From contig NZ_JAMQKA010000003.1 of assembly GCF_031569985.1 (NCBI RefSeq), positions 192,325 through 256,324 of the forward strand: a stretch of 64,000 nt of DNA. Reading direction: 5' to 3'. The notes under the pieces are model-generated. The model was not told the DNA's origin, did no database searches, and worked only from the letters and a program-made list of their open reading frames with translations. The stretch's first letter is position 1, and each line of letters opens with the position of its first letter. Source of the stretch: JAMQKA01 sp031569985. GTDB lineage: Bacteria > Bacteroidota > Rhodothermia > Balneolales > Balneolaceae. This document shows, one piece after another, positions 8,601-17,918 of the stretch. The translations under genes were made by a program, and so were the position numbers.

Positions 8601-9698
8601 ATGAAGAACATACTTATTGTAGTGGGTACGCGCCCGAATTTTATCAAGGTAACCCAGTTCAAAAAAATAGCTGCGAGAGATTTTCCCGGGGCTTTTAATA
8701 TCAAAATAGTCCACACCGGCCAGCATTATGACGATAAAATGGCGGACGTATTCTTCAGTCAATTTGACTTGGTACCCGATTACTTCCTGGAGATTCCACC
8801 TTCCTCTCCCAATAGCCAGATGGCAGAAGTCATGTTACGGTTGGAGCGGGTACTTAATGAGTTTAAGGCAGATTTGCTGGTGGTGACTGGTGATGTGAAT
8901 TCTACATTTGCCGCGTCATTAACAGCTAATAAAATGAATATTCCCCTGGCCCATGTGGAAAGCGGATTGAGAAGTTGTGACCGGTCGATGCCGGAAGAAA
9001 TCAATCGGATACTTACGGATGAGATTTCCGATTACCTGTTTATAACCGAGCGGAGCGGTATCGACAATCTGAAAAATGAAGGGAAAAACGAGGATCAGCT
9101 TTTCTTTGTGGGAAATACCATGATCGACACCATGGTGGCTTTTGAGGATAAAATAAATGCCTCACCGATCCTGGATGAGTTAGGATTGGAAACAGGTGCT
9201 TTTGCTTTAATGACCATGCACAGGCCGGCTACGGTTGATCATAAAGATGAGTTGTTAAAATTAATTCAGTTAATCGAAGATATTACTGAGATGGAAACGC
9301 TGGTATTTCCCATCCATCCACGTACGGTAAAGAAGTTAAAACAGTTCGAACTTTACGAACGGATCGAAAGTAATAAAAAAGTATTGCTCACTGAGCCGAT
9401 GGGGTATTTTTCGTTCCAAAAGTTAATCGCTGAATGTGAATTTATTTTAACTGACAGCGGGGGAATACAGGAAGAATCGACTTTTAGGAAGGTGCCGTGC
9501 CTGACGCTAAGACCGAATACTGAACGCCCCTCAACTATACAGATCGGATCCAATACCCTCGTCCCATTTGATCTTGATGAGATAAAAAAACTGATCTGTT
9601 CTATTAAAGACGGACGGTATAAAAAAGGTGCTGTGCCTCCCAAATGGGATGGTAAGGCGACAAATCGGATTCTTGATAGTTTAAGCCAAATGCTTTAA
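8601..9698 (+). CDS. wecB: Non-hydrolysing UDP-N-acetylglucosamine 2-epimerase
   Basis: Interconverts UDP-GlcNAc and UDP-ManNAc. The GT-B fold signature GTRPNFIK is at 9-16, a variant of the usual GTRPEAIK. HTGQHYD occurs near 43 and DSGGIQEE near residue 291 with the UDP-binding residues. Length 365 aa is typical. Placed after the UDP-HexNAc dehydrogenase, it would supply UDP-ManNAc and hence UDP-ManNAcA. The gap to the previous gene is 114 bp, with only a weak hairpin, so it is probably in the same operon. Confidence 0.93.
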   Translation: MKNILIVVGTRPNFIKVTQFKKIAARDFPGAFNIKIVHTGQHYDDKMADVFFSQFDLVPDYFLEIPPSSPNSQMAEVMLRLERVLNEFKADLLVVTGDVNSTFAASLTANKMNIPLAHVESGLRSCDRSMPEEINRILTDEISDYLFITERSGIDNLKNEGKNEDQLFFVGNTMIDTMVAFEDKINASPILDELGLETGAFALMTMHRPATVDHKDELLKLIQLIEDITEMETLVFPIHPRTVKKLKQFELYERIESNKKVLLTEPMGYFSFQKLIAECEFILTDSGGIQEESTFRKVPCLTLRPNTERPSTIQIGSNTLVPFDLDEIKKLICSIKDGRYKKGAVPPKWDGKATNRILDSLSQML

Positions 9699-9889
9699 TT
9701 CTTTCAGGTTACTCTAATCATCACCTGGAATTTAAATCTATCCAAGTAAAGATTATGCGGTAGGTAACAGATTAGAAGGTAACAAGGATCAGTTCACGCC
9801 AACACGTTTAATGACCAGACCTACACACGAACGAATGAGTTCTGGAAACCCACAAACTAGAAGACGAACACTATTTTATTGGTTATTGG

Positions 9890-10417
9890 ATGATATTTAC
9901 AGAAACAAAACTTAAAGATGCTTATATAATCAATCTGGAAAAAATGGTGGATGAACGGGGGTTCTTTGCAAGAACATATTGCGAGAATGAATTTGAAAAT
10001 GTCGGTATTTCATTTACCCCGGTTCAAGCCAACGTTTCGTATAATCGACATAAACACACACTCCGGGGTATCCATTTCCAAAAATCTCCTTATGAGGAGG
10101 CCAAACTGGTAAATTGCTTGAAAGGGGCGATTTATGATGTAATTATTGATCTCAGGCCTAGTTCTCCCACATTTAATGAATGGATTGGTATTGAACTTGA
10201 TTCTAAAAACAGGAAAATGCTCTACGTACCGAAAGGATTTGCCCATGGGTTTTTGACTCTTAAGGATGAAACGGAAGTTAGCTACCTGATGTCGGACTTT
10301 TACGTCCCCGGATCCGGTCGTGGAATACGATGGGATGACCCTTACTACAATATAAAATGGCCAGTTAAAGCAAAAATTATTTCAGATAATGACAAAAACT
10401 GGCCATATAAAAGTTAG
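9890..10417 (+). CDS. rfbC: dTDP-4-dehydrorhamnose 3,5-epimerase family protein
   Basis: RmlC-type cupin epimerase of 175 aa, acting on a 4-keto-6-deoxy nucleotide sugar. Visible family features are DERGFFARTY at 21-30, RGIHFQ with the catalytic His at 62, GFAHGF at 116-121, and Tyr near 132. RmlA, RmlB and RmlD homologues are not recognised in the window, so the substrate could be another keto sugar rather than the rhamnose precursor. The gene starts 191 bp after wecB and is followed 11 bp later by a nucleotidyltransferase, with which it may act. Confidence 0.88.
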   Translation: MIFTETKLKDAYIINLEKMVDERGFFARTYCENEFENVGISFTPVQANVSYNRHKHTLRGIHFQKSPYEEAKLVNCLKGAIYDVIIDLRPSSPTFNEWIGIELDSKNRKMLYVPKGFAHGFLTLKDETEVSYLMSDFYVPGSGRGIRWDDPYYNIKWPVKAKIISDNDKNWPYKS

Positions 10418-10428
10418 AGAGTTAAGGT

Positions 10429-11220
10429 TTGAATAATAAAAGTTCTAAAATTGTAGGAATCATTCCAGCGGCCGGGAATGCATCCAGGATTTCACCACTC
10501 CCATGCAGCAAGGAAATATTTCCAGTTGGTTTCCGGACGAACGTTTCACAAGAAACACCTAGAATCAAAGTAGCTGCTTCTTATCTTCTTGAAAGTTTTT
10601 GCGAGGCCGGGGCCGATCAAATCTACATGATTATCCAAAAAGGGAAATGGGATATCCCCCAGTACTTTGGTATGGGTACTGATCCGGAATATTCACTGGC
10701 ATACCTCGTTACGGAATCTACTAAGGGGACTCATTATACCATTGATTTGGCGCATCGGTTCGTTAAAGACAAAATGATTCTTTTAGGCTTCCCCGATATC
10801 TTGTTTAAACCAAACAATGCATTTGTGTCACTCCTTGAAAAGCAGGAACAGACTGGTGCGGATGTAGTATTGGGTTTGTTTAAAACGGAAAACCCGCACA
10901 AGGCTGATATGGTTGATATCGATGAACAGGGCAGGGTAAGAAAAATTGTAATCAAACCTCGTAGAACAAAATTGGAATTTACCTGGACTATCGCTGTATG
11001 GACTCCCGATTTTTCCAATTACCTCCACAATTTTGTTACAGAAAGAGGCATTGATAAAGGATCAAAATCCATTCCCCAAAGGGAAATATTTATTGGTGAT
11101 GTTATTCTGCATGCCCTGGAGCATGGGTTGGACGTAGAAACTGTTTTATTTCCTGATGGGGAATATATCGATATTGGCACACTGCCAGACTTGAAAAAAG
11201 CGTTAAGCCGGGAGCTTTAA
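10429..11220 (+). CDS. Sugar-phosphate nucleotidyltransferase (RmlA-like)
   Basis: Activates a sugar-1-phosphate with an NTP. The N-terminus carries the family signature GIIPAAGNASRISPLPCSKE (about 9-28), a variant of GxGTRLxPLTxxxPK in which Arg and the Lys are kept. At 263 aa it is shorter than RmlA (~290), mainly at the C-terminus. The start is TTG with GAGAGTTAAGG just before it, 11 bp after the rfbC-like stop. The glycine-rich loop lacks the usual GGxGTR spacing, so the nucleotide (dTTP, UTP or CTP) cannot be assigned. Last gene of the operon. Confidence 0.8.
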   Translation: MNNKSSKIVGIIPAAGNASRISPLPCSKEIFPVGFRTNVSQETPRIKVAASYLLESFCEAGADQIYMIIQKGKWDIPQYFGMGTDPEYSLAYLVTESTKGTHYTIDLAHRFVKDKMILLGFPDILFKPNNAFVSLLEKQEQTGADVVLGLFKTENPHKADMVDIDEQGRVRKIVIKPRRTKLEFTWTIAVWTPDFSNYLHNFVTERGIDKGSKSIPQREIFIGDVILHALEHGLDVETVLFPDGEYIDIGTLPDLKKALSREL

Positions 11221-12261
11221 CTGTGCCGAACATTGGTCTTAACCATTTCCGAGCTGATTCCTTTTCATGGGTGTTCATTTTGGCTGGTCACGCAGTAGTA
11301 GGAGATGCCCCAAACGGAACCAACCCAAGAAGAAAGATCGGACCAGTTTCAAGCCCAAAATCTTTGGTTTTCAATCTCTTGCTAGAAACTCCCCAGTAAA
11401 TTAAAGGCTTGTTTTTTTGATCACAGTCCTCCCAAAATTCATATTTCAATATTTATCATACTTCAGCATCCGGTTCTGGACAACTGGTAGGGAGGGAACA
11501 ACGGTGGGTAGAAAAGTGGAGGCGAAGCGAACGAAGCTATAATTTACCCACCCAGTTGAATCACGATGGTATTCCTGATTAACATTGTTAATTAGGTAAC
11601 AGAATTGTTCCTTTATATTCATTGCAGGGATTAATTTCCACGCAAGTGAAAGGCCTATCGATCTACTCAATACTTAACAACAATATTCTAGTTCCCTTCA
11701 ATTGACCTGGTTGAAACAAAGGACGCCAGGCAGGATAGAGTTCCGATTACAAGTACTGTTTATGTCAAAAATTTGTACCAAGTGCACTTCCCAGATTTTG
11801 TAGCAGGAATTTCCGGGGCTAGTCGAACGCTATTAGGGGGGATGACTGGTGTGAGGAGTAGAGGCAATATAACCGACAATAATGGTCCTGAGCATCAGAG
11901 AGGCAAGGATAAGAAAAATGATTCGTAGTTTCTAGAGTAACGTCAGTTCGAGATAAAACCTGTCATTGAGGGATTCAGTGACCATCGGGATCCCGATACC
12001 TGTCGGTAGGCAATCTCTCGGCGGGTGAACAGAAAACGGACGGGGAGATCGCCACGTCGACCTCCTCGTTAAGCTAACAAGTATGTATAATGTCTCCTCG
12101 CGATGACAATGACTATTTTGAGTGATTCTTATGTCGATTCTTATGTAGAACTCAGGTTAGAGTAGGACTCTCGGTCCCAACCCGATCCCTTCCACTTTCA
12201 GTGAGTATTCGGTTTGATAACTCGCAGGAAAGTCAATTATAATTTTCTCTTAAGGATATGC
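11221..12261. other. Non-coding region between converging operons, with a MITE-like repeat
   Basis: This 1-kb gap lies between converging genes. The right third is the 220-bp element at 11939-12158, described separately. At 11268-11285 the string TGTTCATTTTGGCT also occurs near the right window edge (63875). No coding frame or clear terminator was found in the rest. Confidence 0.5.
11939..12158. repeat. MITE-like element, copy 1 (TIR AACGTCAGTTCGANATAA)
   Basis: The ends, AACGTCAGTTCGAGATAA (11939-11956) and TTATGTAGAACTCAGGTT (12141-12158), are imperfect inverted repeats matching at 14 of 18 positions. The interior contains GGAGATCGCCACGTCGACC and CTCCTCGCGATGACA, strings shared with 44060-44135 and, inverted, with the second full copy at 44766-44972. 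No coding capacity. It looks like a non-autonomous element. Confidence 0.6.
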
Positions 12262-13956
12262 TCAGATATCCATATCCCGACTCCGGAAAGCTTCCAGAAG
12301 ATTAATGAGCTCTTCCAGGGTAGCTTCATCATTAATACCGGGATCTGGCATGTTGGTACCAGGTGCAAACTTTTCGGGATCAAGGAGGAATTGCTTCAGA
12401 TTCTGCCTTGTCCAATATCCCTGTTTTGTTTTCAAGCCAGTTGAATAGTTTTCATATTCGGTGGAGCCGATCTCTGAATCGAATATTAATGCTAAGCTTG
12501 GTGCGTTTGCATGATCACCGGGGTCTATTGAGTGGCATTGCCTGCAAGCATCAATGGTTGTTTTGATTCTGCTGCGCAACTGTTCCTCTTCTATCGTTTT
12601 AACCAAATAATCATCAACTAAATTATCTGTAAATGGCTTGCCGGTGAGGAAAATCAACTTTTCACTGTCAGTCCAGAGTATCAGACGACCGTCGGTATGC
12701 TGGTGGACATAACGTATGCGCTCACCTATCTCAATCTGTTCAGAAAACATTACTCGGTTTTCCTTTATCCGTATATGAAAAAGGCTCATACTTTTGAGCG
12801 ATCCCATCAACAGATCCCCGTCCCAGCTCTCATGGAAGCCATCGATAAGCGTAAGATTTGATATCGCCACAGAGGGCAGCCAGGAAAACGTCGGCTCTGT
12901 AAAGTTCTCATGCCGACCGTAAGATTGACTGGTGCTTTCAGGAACAGGGAGTTTCGAATACTGTGTACCCAGCGTTTCTACGGGCCAGCCATAATTTTTG
13001 CCCTCTTCAATGCGGTTCAACTCATCGCCACCTCGCAAACCATGTTCAACGATCCACAGGGATCCCGCCTGGTCCAAGACAACGCCCTGTGGATTTCTGA
13101 TGCCACTGGCTACAACATGGTGTTCCCGCGATTCCAGGTCGATCCCGATAATTTTCCCGTACTCCATCTCAGGATTCTGTGCAATAGCTTTGTGTGAATA
13201 AACACCGTCCCAACTGTAGTCCCCGCTACCCAGATAGAGTGTCGAGGGAGGCTGAAAAGCCATTCTGCCCCCCGCTGGTCCTCCATTAAGTGCGGTCATC
13301 ATACTTTTGAAAGGTAGGCAAGGTTTAGTTCGGTACAGAATATCCCAGTCATCAGCTTCTGCAGACAGCTGATTGACAGACTGAATATCTGAAGCTAACG
13401 GTAGTATGGCTATTGTGTTACGGTAGCAATTCTCTACACCATCGAATTCGGTATAAGATATTGCCAAGCCACGGTTATTGCCCGACTCGTAAAAAAGAAT
13501 ATCGTTGTATCTGTGAAGACCGAATTCGTGATTTAGGTCCTTGAATTGTTCAGATTCAGCAGCACGTAGGTATGCAGAATATCCATTATCTGGGGTGATA
13601 ATGTTGGTCTCGCTGACTTCATCAGCAGATCGTGCCGAAAAAACTTGTCCATCCCAAGAAAGTAGTAATACGGCATCTCCAAATGTTGTTAAACCGCCGC
13701 CGTTTCCTCCTGGCCTTATACGATCACCAAGGTCAGTTTGATTACTGTAAAGCCGAAGAAAAATCGAATCATAATACTCCGGTGCTTCAGGTTCAGCTGT
13801 TTGTTCAAAGAATCGCCCGAATAAATTTAATTCCACTCTACGGAAGAACCCATGTGATGGTAAATTATGGAGACCTACCAGATATCCACTGAATAAAGAA
13901 AATAGAATTAAACCACCTAAAAAGAGTAGAAGAGCGTACTTATACCATTTTTTCAT
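12262..13956 (-). CDS. Membrane-anchored PQQ-type sugar dehydrogenase fused to cytochrome c
   Basis: A 564-aa exported protein. A single membrane anchor at about 7-25 is followed by a beta-propeller of the glucose/sorbosone dehydrogenase type: RNPQGVVLDQAGSLWIVEHG, then GGDELNRIEEGKNYGWP, in the middle of the protein. The C-terminus is a cytochrome c domain with CRQCH at 471-475 and the likely axial Met at 536 (TNMPDPG). It would oxidise a sugar in the periplasm and pass electrons to its own heme. No PQQ biosynthesis genes are in the window. It has a divergent sigma-54 promoter (14062-14077) sharing operator B with the CDP-sugar operon, which links it to the polysaccharide regulon. The substrate is unknown. 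Confidence 0.85.
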   Translation of the reverse strand: MKKWYKYALLLFLGGLILFSLFSGYLVGLHNLPSHGFFRRVELNLFGRFFEQTAEPEAPEYYDSIFLRLYSNQTDLGDRIRPGGNGGGLTTFGDAVLLLSWDGQVFSARSADEVSETNIITPDNGYSAYLRAAESEQFKDLNHEFGLHRYNDILFYESGNNRGLAISYTEFDGVENCYRNTIAILPLASDIQSVNQLSAEADDWDILYRTKPCLPFKSMMTALNGGPAGGRMAFQPPSTLYLGSGDYSWDGVYSHKAIAQNPEMEYGKIIGIDLESREHHVVASGIRNPQGVVLDQAGSLWIVEHGLRGGDELNRIEEGKNYGWPVETLGTQYSKLPVPESTSQSYGRHENFTEPTFSWLPSVAISNLTLIDGFHESWDGDLLMGSLKSMSLFHIRIKENRVMFSEQIEIGERIRYVHQHTDGRLILWTDSEKLIFLTGKPFTDNLVDDYLVKTIEEEQLRSRIKTTIDACRQCHSIDPGDHANAPSLALIFDSEIGSTEYENYSTGLKTKQGYWTRQNLKQFLLDPEKFAPGTNMPDPGINDEATLEELINLLEAFRSRDMDI

Positions 13957-14061
13957 AACAGTCTTATATTATTTATGCCTAAAGTATTTACTGAAGTTTA
14001 ATTTGAGCGTCTCCATAACCGAGGGAAAAAGCCCCAAAGGAAATCTACTGTTTAATTTAGT

Positions 14062-14077
14062 TACAATAGTTATGCCA
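14062..14077 (-). promoter_or_regulatory. Sigma-54 promoter for the sugar dehydrogenase gene
   Basis: On the minus strand the site reads TGGCATAACTATTGTA, identical to the fcl promoter at 4851. It is 106 bp before the start codon and 119 bp from operator B. Confidence 0.78.
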
Positions 14078-14195
14078 ATCCATTTCAGCTAGTCTGTGAT
14101 ACTCCCTAAAAAGAGTAAAAAGTGGTTGCAGAACTATCAAATAGTAAAAATAAGCATGAAACCGATTTCAAACTTCTAGTAGCAACCATACGAAT

Positions 14196-14233
14196 GCGTA
14201 ATTTTTACACAGCCGCCCGCGTAAAAATTACCC
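14196..14233. promoter_or_regulatory. Tandem-palindrome operator B
   Basis: GCGTAATTTTTACAC (14196) and GCGTAAAAATTACCC (14219), 23 bp apart. It lies almost exactly midway between divergent sigma-54 promoters, 119 and 109 bp from their -24 elements. Confidence 0.72.
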
Positions 14234-14341
14234 GATTCCCCCTTTCTGGTTTTTATGGCGACAAATGTATTAGATAGCCTGAGGGCAAAAAAACTCAGGT
14301 TTAAATACGCTGGGTGTGGATTCAAAAAATATATCTGTGAC

Positions 14342-14357
14342 TGGCACGCTTATTGAA
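14342..14357 (+). promoter_or_regulatory. Sigma-54 promoter for the CDP-sugar operon
   Basis: TGGCACGCTTATTGAA matches the -24/-12 consensus and differs from the 4522 site only at the last base. It is 263 bp before the first gene. Confidence 0.77.
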
Positions 14358-14524
14358 TTACTATTTGTGAAGTCGTTCAAAAGAGATTAAACCTAACATA
14401 CTCATAAATGCAACATTCAAAATTAATGAAATTGTTGAGTACGCTATTGCCTATTTATCCAAGAGAGCTTGCTCAATTCATATTCTTCAATGAGAGTACG
14501 GGTCGGCAAAACCTCAAGCTGGTT

Positions 14525-14560
14525 GGAGTAGCGTGTGTGTCTTTTGAATCACGCTACTCC
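14525..14560 (+). promoter_or_regulatory. Leader hairpin with ops-like sequence
   Basis: GGAGTAGCGTG and CACGCTACTCC form a perfect 11-bp stem with a 14-base loop, 60 bp before the first gene of the CDP-sugar operon. The ascending arm contains GTAGCGTG, which is the 3' eight bases of the enterobacterial ops element (GGCGGTAGCGTG) used by RfaH-type NusG paralogues. No T-run follows, so it is not a standard terminator. The function is inferred. Confidence 0.5.
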
Positions 14561-14619
14561 ACTTCCCGTCAATTATAGAATTAAAATCTCATCAACTCAA
14601 CTAAATAAGGAATAGTTAA

Positions 14620-15663
14620 ATGAAAGTGTTAGTTACTGGAACAGACGGTTATATTGGATCAATCTTAGGGCCCTATCTGATTTCAAATGGTCATAATGTC
14701 ACTGGCTTGGATACGGGATTCTATCGCTCGGGATGGCTTTACAATGAAAGAGGTAATATCTATCCTTCCTACATTAACAAAGATTTGAGGGACATTCAGG
14801 TTGAAGATCTAAAAGGATTTGATGCTGTTGTTCATATGGCGGAACTCTCCAATGATCCGCTTGGTCAGGTGAATCCTGAAATAACTTTTAAAATCAATCA
14901 CAAGGGGAGTGTGAGAATCGCGAATCTATGTAAACAAGCTGGGATTGAGCGGTTTGTTTACACTTCGTCCTGCAGTGTTTATGGGGTTGGGAATGATAAT
15001 TTTAAAACAGAAGAGTCCGAGCTAAATCCACAAACGGCTTATGCTGAATGTAAAACATTGGTCGAGCGGGATGTTTCTAAATTGGCGGATGATGATTTTT
15101 CTCCCACATACCTGCGAAATGCCACCGCATATGGTGCTTCGCCCAGGATGCGGTTTGATATTGTTTTGAATAACCTTTCCGGTCTTGCTTGGACCACAGG
15201 CGTAATAAAAATGATAAGCGATGGTCAGCCGTGGCGCCCATTGGTTCATGTACAGGATATCTGTAAAGCGATCAATTGCGCGTTGAATGCACCGCGCGAG
15301 ATTGTGCATAATCAGGTATTCAACGTGGGTGATACAAAGGAGAACTACCGTGTTAAGGAGATTGCTGAAATAGTCGGTCAAGTATTTACCGGATGCGAAG
15401 TTACATTTGGAGACAGTGGCGGCGATAACAGGAGTTACCGGGTGTCTTTTGATAAGATAAACGAAACTCTGCCGGGCTTTTCGTGCGAATACGATGCAAG
15501 GAAAGGTGCGGAAGAACTATACGAGGTGTTCTCGAGAATTGAGATGGAACCTGAAATATTTAATCATCGCTCCTATACACGACTAAAACAGTTAAAATTC
15601 CTGCTTAATACGAAACAAGTAGATGACGAATTGTTTTGGGTTGCGTCCAAACAGCTGGCATAA
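14620..15663 (+). CDS. NAD-dependent epimerase/dehydratase (extended SDR)
   Basis: A 347-aa extended SDR. The dinucleotide loop TGTDGYIGS is at 6-14, the serine segment TSSCSVYG at 115-122, and the YxxxK pair as YAECK at 141-145. It is the first gene of the operon and precedes rfbF by 41 bp. A CDP-glucose 4,6-dehydratase (RfbG, GHTGFKG signature) is expected beside rfbF but is absent, so this enzyme may act on the CDP-sugar or on a later intermediate. The exact reaction cannot be read from the sequence. Confidence 0.85.
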   Translation: MKVLVTGTDGYIGSILGPYLISNGHNVTGLDTGFYRSGWLYNERGNIYPSYINKDLRDIQVEDLKGFDAVVHMAELSNDPLGQVNPEITFKINHKGSVRIANLCKQAGIERFVYTSSCSVYGVGNDNFKTEESELNPQTAYAECKTLVERDVSKLADDDFSPTYLRNATAYGASPRMRFDIVLNNLSGLAWTTGVIKMISDGQPWRPLVHVQDICKAINCALNAPREIVHNQVFNVGDTKENYRVKEIAEIVGQVFTGCEVTFGDSGGDNRSYRVSFDKINETLPGFSCEYDARKGAEELYEVFSRIEMEPEIFNHRSYTRLKQLKFLLNTKQVDDELFWVASKQLA

Positions 15664-15704
15664 AATAATTTTAATTAAACAAAACAAAGCAGAGGAACCA
15701 AGAG

Positions 15705-16547
15705 ATGAAAGCAGTTATACTTGCAGGGGGATACGGTACAAGGTTAAGTGAAGAGACCTACGTCAGGCCCAAGCCCATGGTGGAAATTGGGGAACAACCG
15801 ATACTATGGCATATCATGAAGATTTATTCTCATTACGGGATCAACGATTTTATCATTTGCTGTGGCTATAAAGGTACGATGATAAAAGACTATTTTGCCA
15901 ATTACTTTATGCACCGGTCCGACGTCACGTTTAACATGAAAAGTAATGAGATGAAAATCCATCAAAATGATGTTGAGCCATGGAAGGTTACCCTGGTCGA
16001 TACAGGAGATGGTACCATGACAGGAGGACGGCTGAAACGGGTAAAAGAGTACATCGGGGACGAGACATTTTGTATGACTTATGGAGACGGTGTCAGCGAT
16101 GTGAATATAGGAGAGCTTATTCAATTCCATAAATCCCAGGGTAAATTGGCTACTCTCACCGCTGTACAGGAACCAGGTCGTTTTGGTGTTTTCAAACTTG
16201 AAGACGATGATGTACAGATTACCTCATTCCAGGAAAAACCGATGGGGGCGGGGGCATGGATCAATGGCGGTTTCTTTGTGCTTGAGCCTGATGTTATCGA
16301 TTATATCAAGGGAGATAAAACAGTTTGGGAGCATGAACCGCTGAGGAACCTGGCGCGAAGTGGAGAGCTCGTCGCATTCAAGCACTATGATTTTTGGCAG
16401 CCCATGGATACGCTGCGTGACTTAAAAGTGCTTGAGGGTTACTGGAATTCAGAAAATCCTCCGTGGAGAATCTGGACTGAGCGTAAAAGGGAAATTATAA
16501 CTGATGCCCATCTATACGCAGCAAATCATAACAGAGTAAAAATGTAA
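15705..16547 (+). CDS. rfbF: Glucose-1-phosphate cytidylyltransferase
   Basis: Makes CDP-glucose from CTP and glucose-1-phosphate. The N-terminus carries MKAVILAGGYGTRLSEET at 1-18 and RPKPMVEIGEQP at 22-33, both characteristic of RfbF. PGRFGVFKL and WINGGFFV in the middle, and FWQPMDTLRD near 246-255 are further family marks. Length 280 aa is slightly above the usual 257. It is followed by a C-methyltransferase, the usual arrangement for branched or dideoxy CDP-sugars. Confidence 0.95.
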   Translation: MKAVILAGGYGTRLSEETYVRPKPMVEIGEQPILWHIMKIYSHYGINDFIICCGYKGTMIKDYFANYFMHRSDVTFNMKSNEMKIHQNDVEPWKVTLVDTGDGTMTGGRLKRVKEYIGDETFCMTYGDGVSDVNIGELIQFHKSQGKLATLTAVQEPGRFGVFKLEDDDVQITSFQEKPMGAGAWINGGFFVLEPDVIDYIKGDKTVWEHEPLRNLARSGELVAFKHYDFWQPMDTLRDLKVLEGYWNSENPPWRIWTERKREIITDAHLYAANHNRVKM

Positions 16548-16585
16548 GTCCGTAAAAATAAACGATAGTCTAAACATCAAGTTTT

Positions 16586-17869
16586 ATGCAACCATCTACA
16601 ATTGAACAAAAAAATAAAGAGCGGGGCCATCATCTGTCGAATACCGCTCACTGTCGGTTTTGCAATGAGGAGTTATCGGATGTTTTTGTTGACCTGGGGA
16701 TGTCTCCTTTGTCAAACTCCTACCTAAAAGCTTCTGAGCTTGACCAGGCCGAGCAGTTCTACCCGCTAACCGCAATGGTGTGCCCCTCTTGCTTCCTGGT
16801 ACAACTAAGGGAATATGAGTCGCCATCCGATATTTTTTCTGATTACGCCTATTTTTCATCCTACTCTGATTCCTGGCTGGAACATGCCCGGCAGTATGTT
16901 GAAATGGTGACTGAGCGATTTAAGATCTCGAAGGATTCCCTGGTCGTGGAACTGGCCAGCAACGACGGGTACCTGTTGAAAAACTTTTTGGCAAATGGGG
17001 TGCCGATCCTCGGTATTGAACCCGCAGAAAATGTAGCGCAGGCTGCAATCGAAAAGGGCATACCCACACTGGTAGAATTCTTTGGACGTGAACTGGCAGA
17101 AAAACTGGCATCTGAGAACAAACGAGCTGATCTGATTATCGGTAATAATGTGCTGGCCCATGTCCCCGATATAAATAGCTTTGTGGGCGGAATCAAGACT
17201 CTTTTGAAGCCAGAGGGAGTTGCTACTCTGGAGTTCCCCCACCTGTTGAATCTAATTGAGGAGAACCAGTTTGACACTATCTACCACGAACATTTCTCCT
17301 ACATATCTTTTTTAGCGGTATCGGCCATATTTGACAGTCATGGCATGAACATTTTTGATGTTGACGAGATACCCACTCACGGCGGGTCACTGCGTATTTA
17401 TGCGAGTCACAAGAAGAGTTCACACAAGGAGCAGGATTCAACCTCTGCACTTATCGACAAAGAGTTGGCAGCAGGACTGGACCAGATGTCGACCTATTAT
17501 ACCTTCTCCGAAGGTGTGCAACAGGTAAAGCGAGACCTGCTCGAGAAGCTTATCGAGATAAAAAATGAGGGCAAAACAATTGCAGGTTACGGTGCAGCTG
17601 CCAAGGGAAATACCCTGCTGAACTATTGCGGTATACGTACCGATATGGTGGATTATGTTGTAGATCGGAATCCAAACAAAGCCGGTAAATTTTTGCCGGG
17701 CACACACATACCGGTAAAAGATGTGAGTACCATAAAAGAGGACAAACCGGATTATCTGTTCATTTTACCTTGGAATCTAAAAAAAGAGATTATAGCCCAA
17801 AATAGTTTTATCCGTGAATGGGGCGGTAAATTTATTATACCGATTCCGCAAGTTCAGATAATCGATTAA
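16586..17869 (+). CDS. Sugar C-methyltransferase (zinc-ribbon class I SAM enzyme)
   Basis: Three-part architecture of NDP-sugar C-methyltransferases of the TylC3 type. A zinc-binding N-terminus has C23, C26, C66 and C69. The SAM-binding core carries VVELASNDGYLL at 120-131. The C-terminal domain has GYGAAAKGNTLL near 337-348 and a second Rossmann-like segment. Total 427 aa, normal for the family, with a slightly long N-terminus. It would add a methyl branch to a keto-sugar nucleotide, probably the CDP-sugar supplied by rfbF. It starts 38 bp after rfbF and is followed by an SDR that could reduce the methylated product. Confidence 0.9.
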   Translation: MQPSTIEQKNKERGHHLSNTAHCRFCNEELSDVFVDLGMSPLSNSYLKASELDQAEQFYPLTAMVCPSCFLVQLREYESPSDIFSDYAYFSSYSDSWLEHARQYVEMVTERFKISKDSLVVELASNDGYLLKNFLANGVPILGIEPAENVAQAAIEKGIPTLVEFFGRELAEKLASENKRADLIIGNNVLAHVPDINSFVGGIKTLLKPEGVATLEFPHLLNLIEENQFDTIYHEHFSYISFLAVSAIFDSHGMNIFDVDEIPTHGGSLRIYASHKKSSHKEQDSTSALIDKELAAGLDQMSTYYTFSEGVQQVKRDLLEKLIEIKNEGKTIAGYGAAAKGNTLLNYCGIRTDMVDYVVDRNPNKAGKFLPGTHIPVKDVSTIKEDKPDYLFILPWNLKKEIIAQNSFIREWGGKFIIPIPQVQIID

Positions 17870-17918
17870 GGCTGAAGGGGCACTAAAGATTCCAGATCCC
17901 TATATTACAAGTGCAATT

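Larger units (their letters stand above)
13957..14619. other. Divergent intergenic control region with operator B
   Basis: 663 bp separating the sugar dehydrogenase from the CDP-sugar operon. It contains two divergent sigma-54 promoters, operator B midway between them, and a strong leader hairpin at 14525-14560. No coding frame was seen. Confidence 0.7.

Noticed and set aside
4441..14560. A recurring CAGTAGA-like string in several leaders
   Set aside because: Its distance from the -12 element varies from about 12 to 90 bp and the match is short, so chance in AT-rich DNA is enough.
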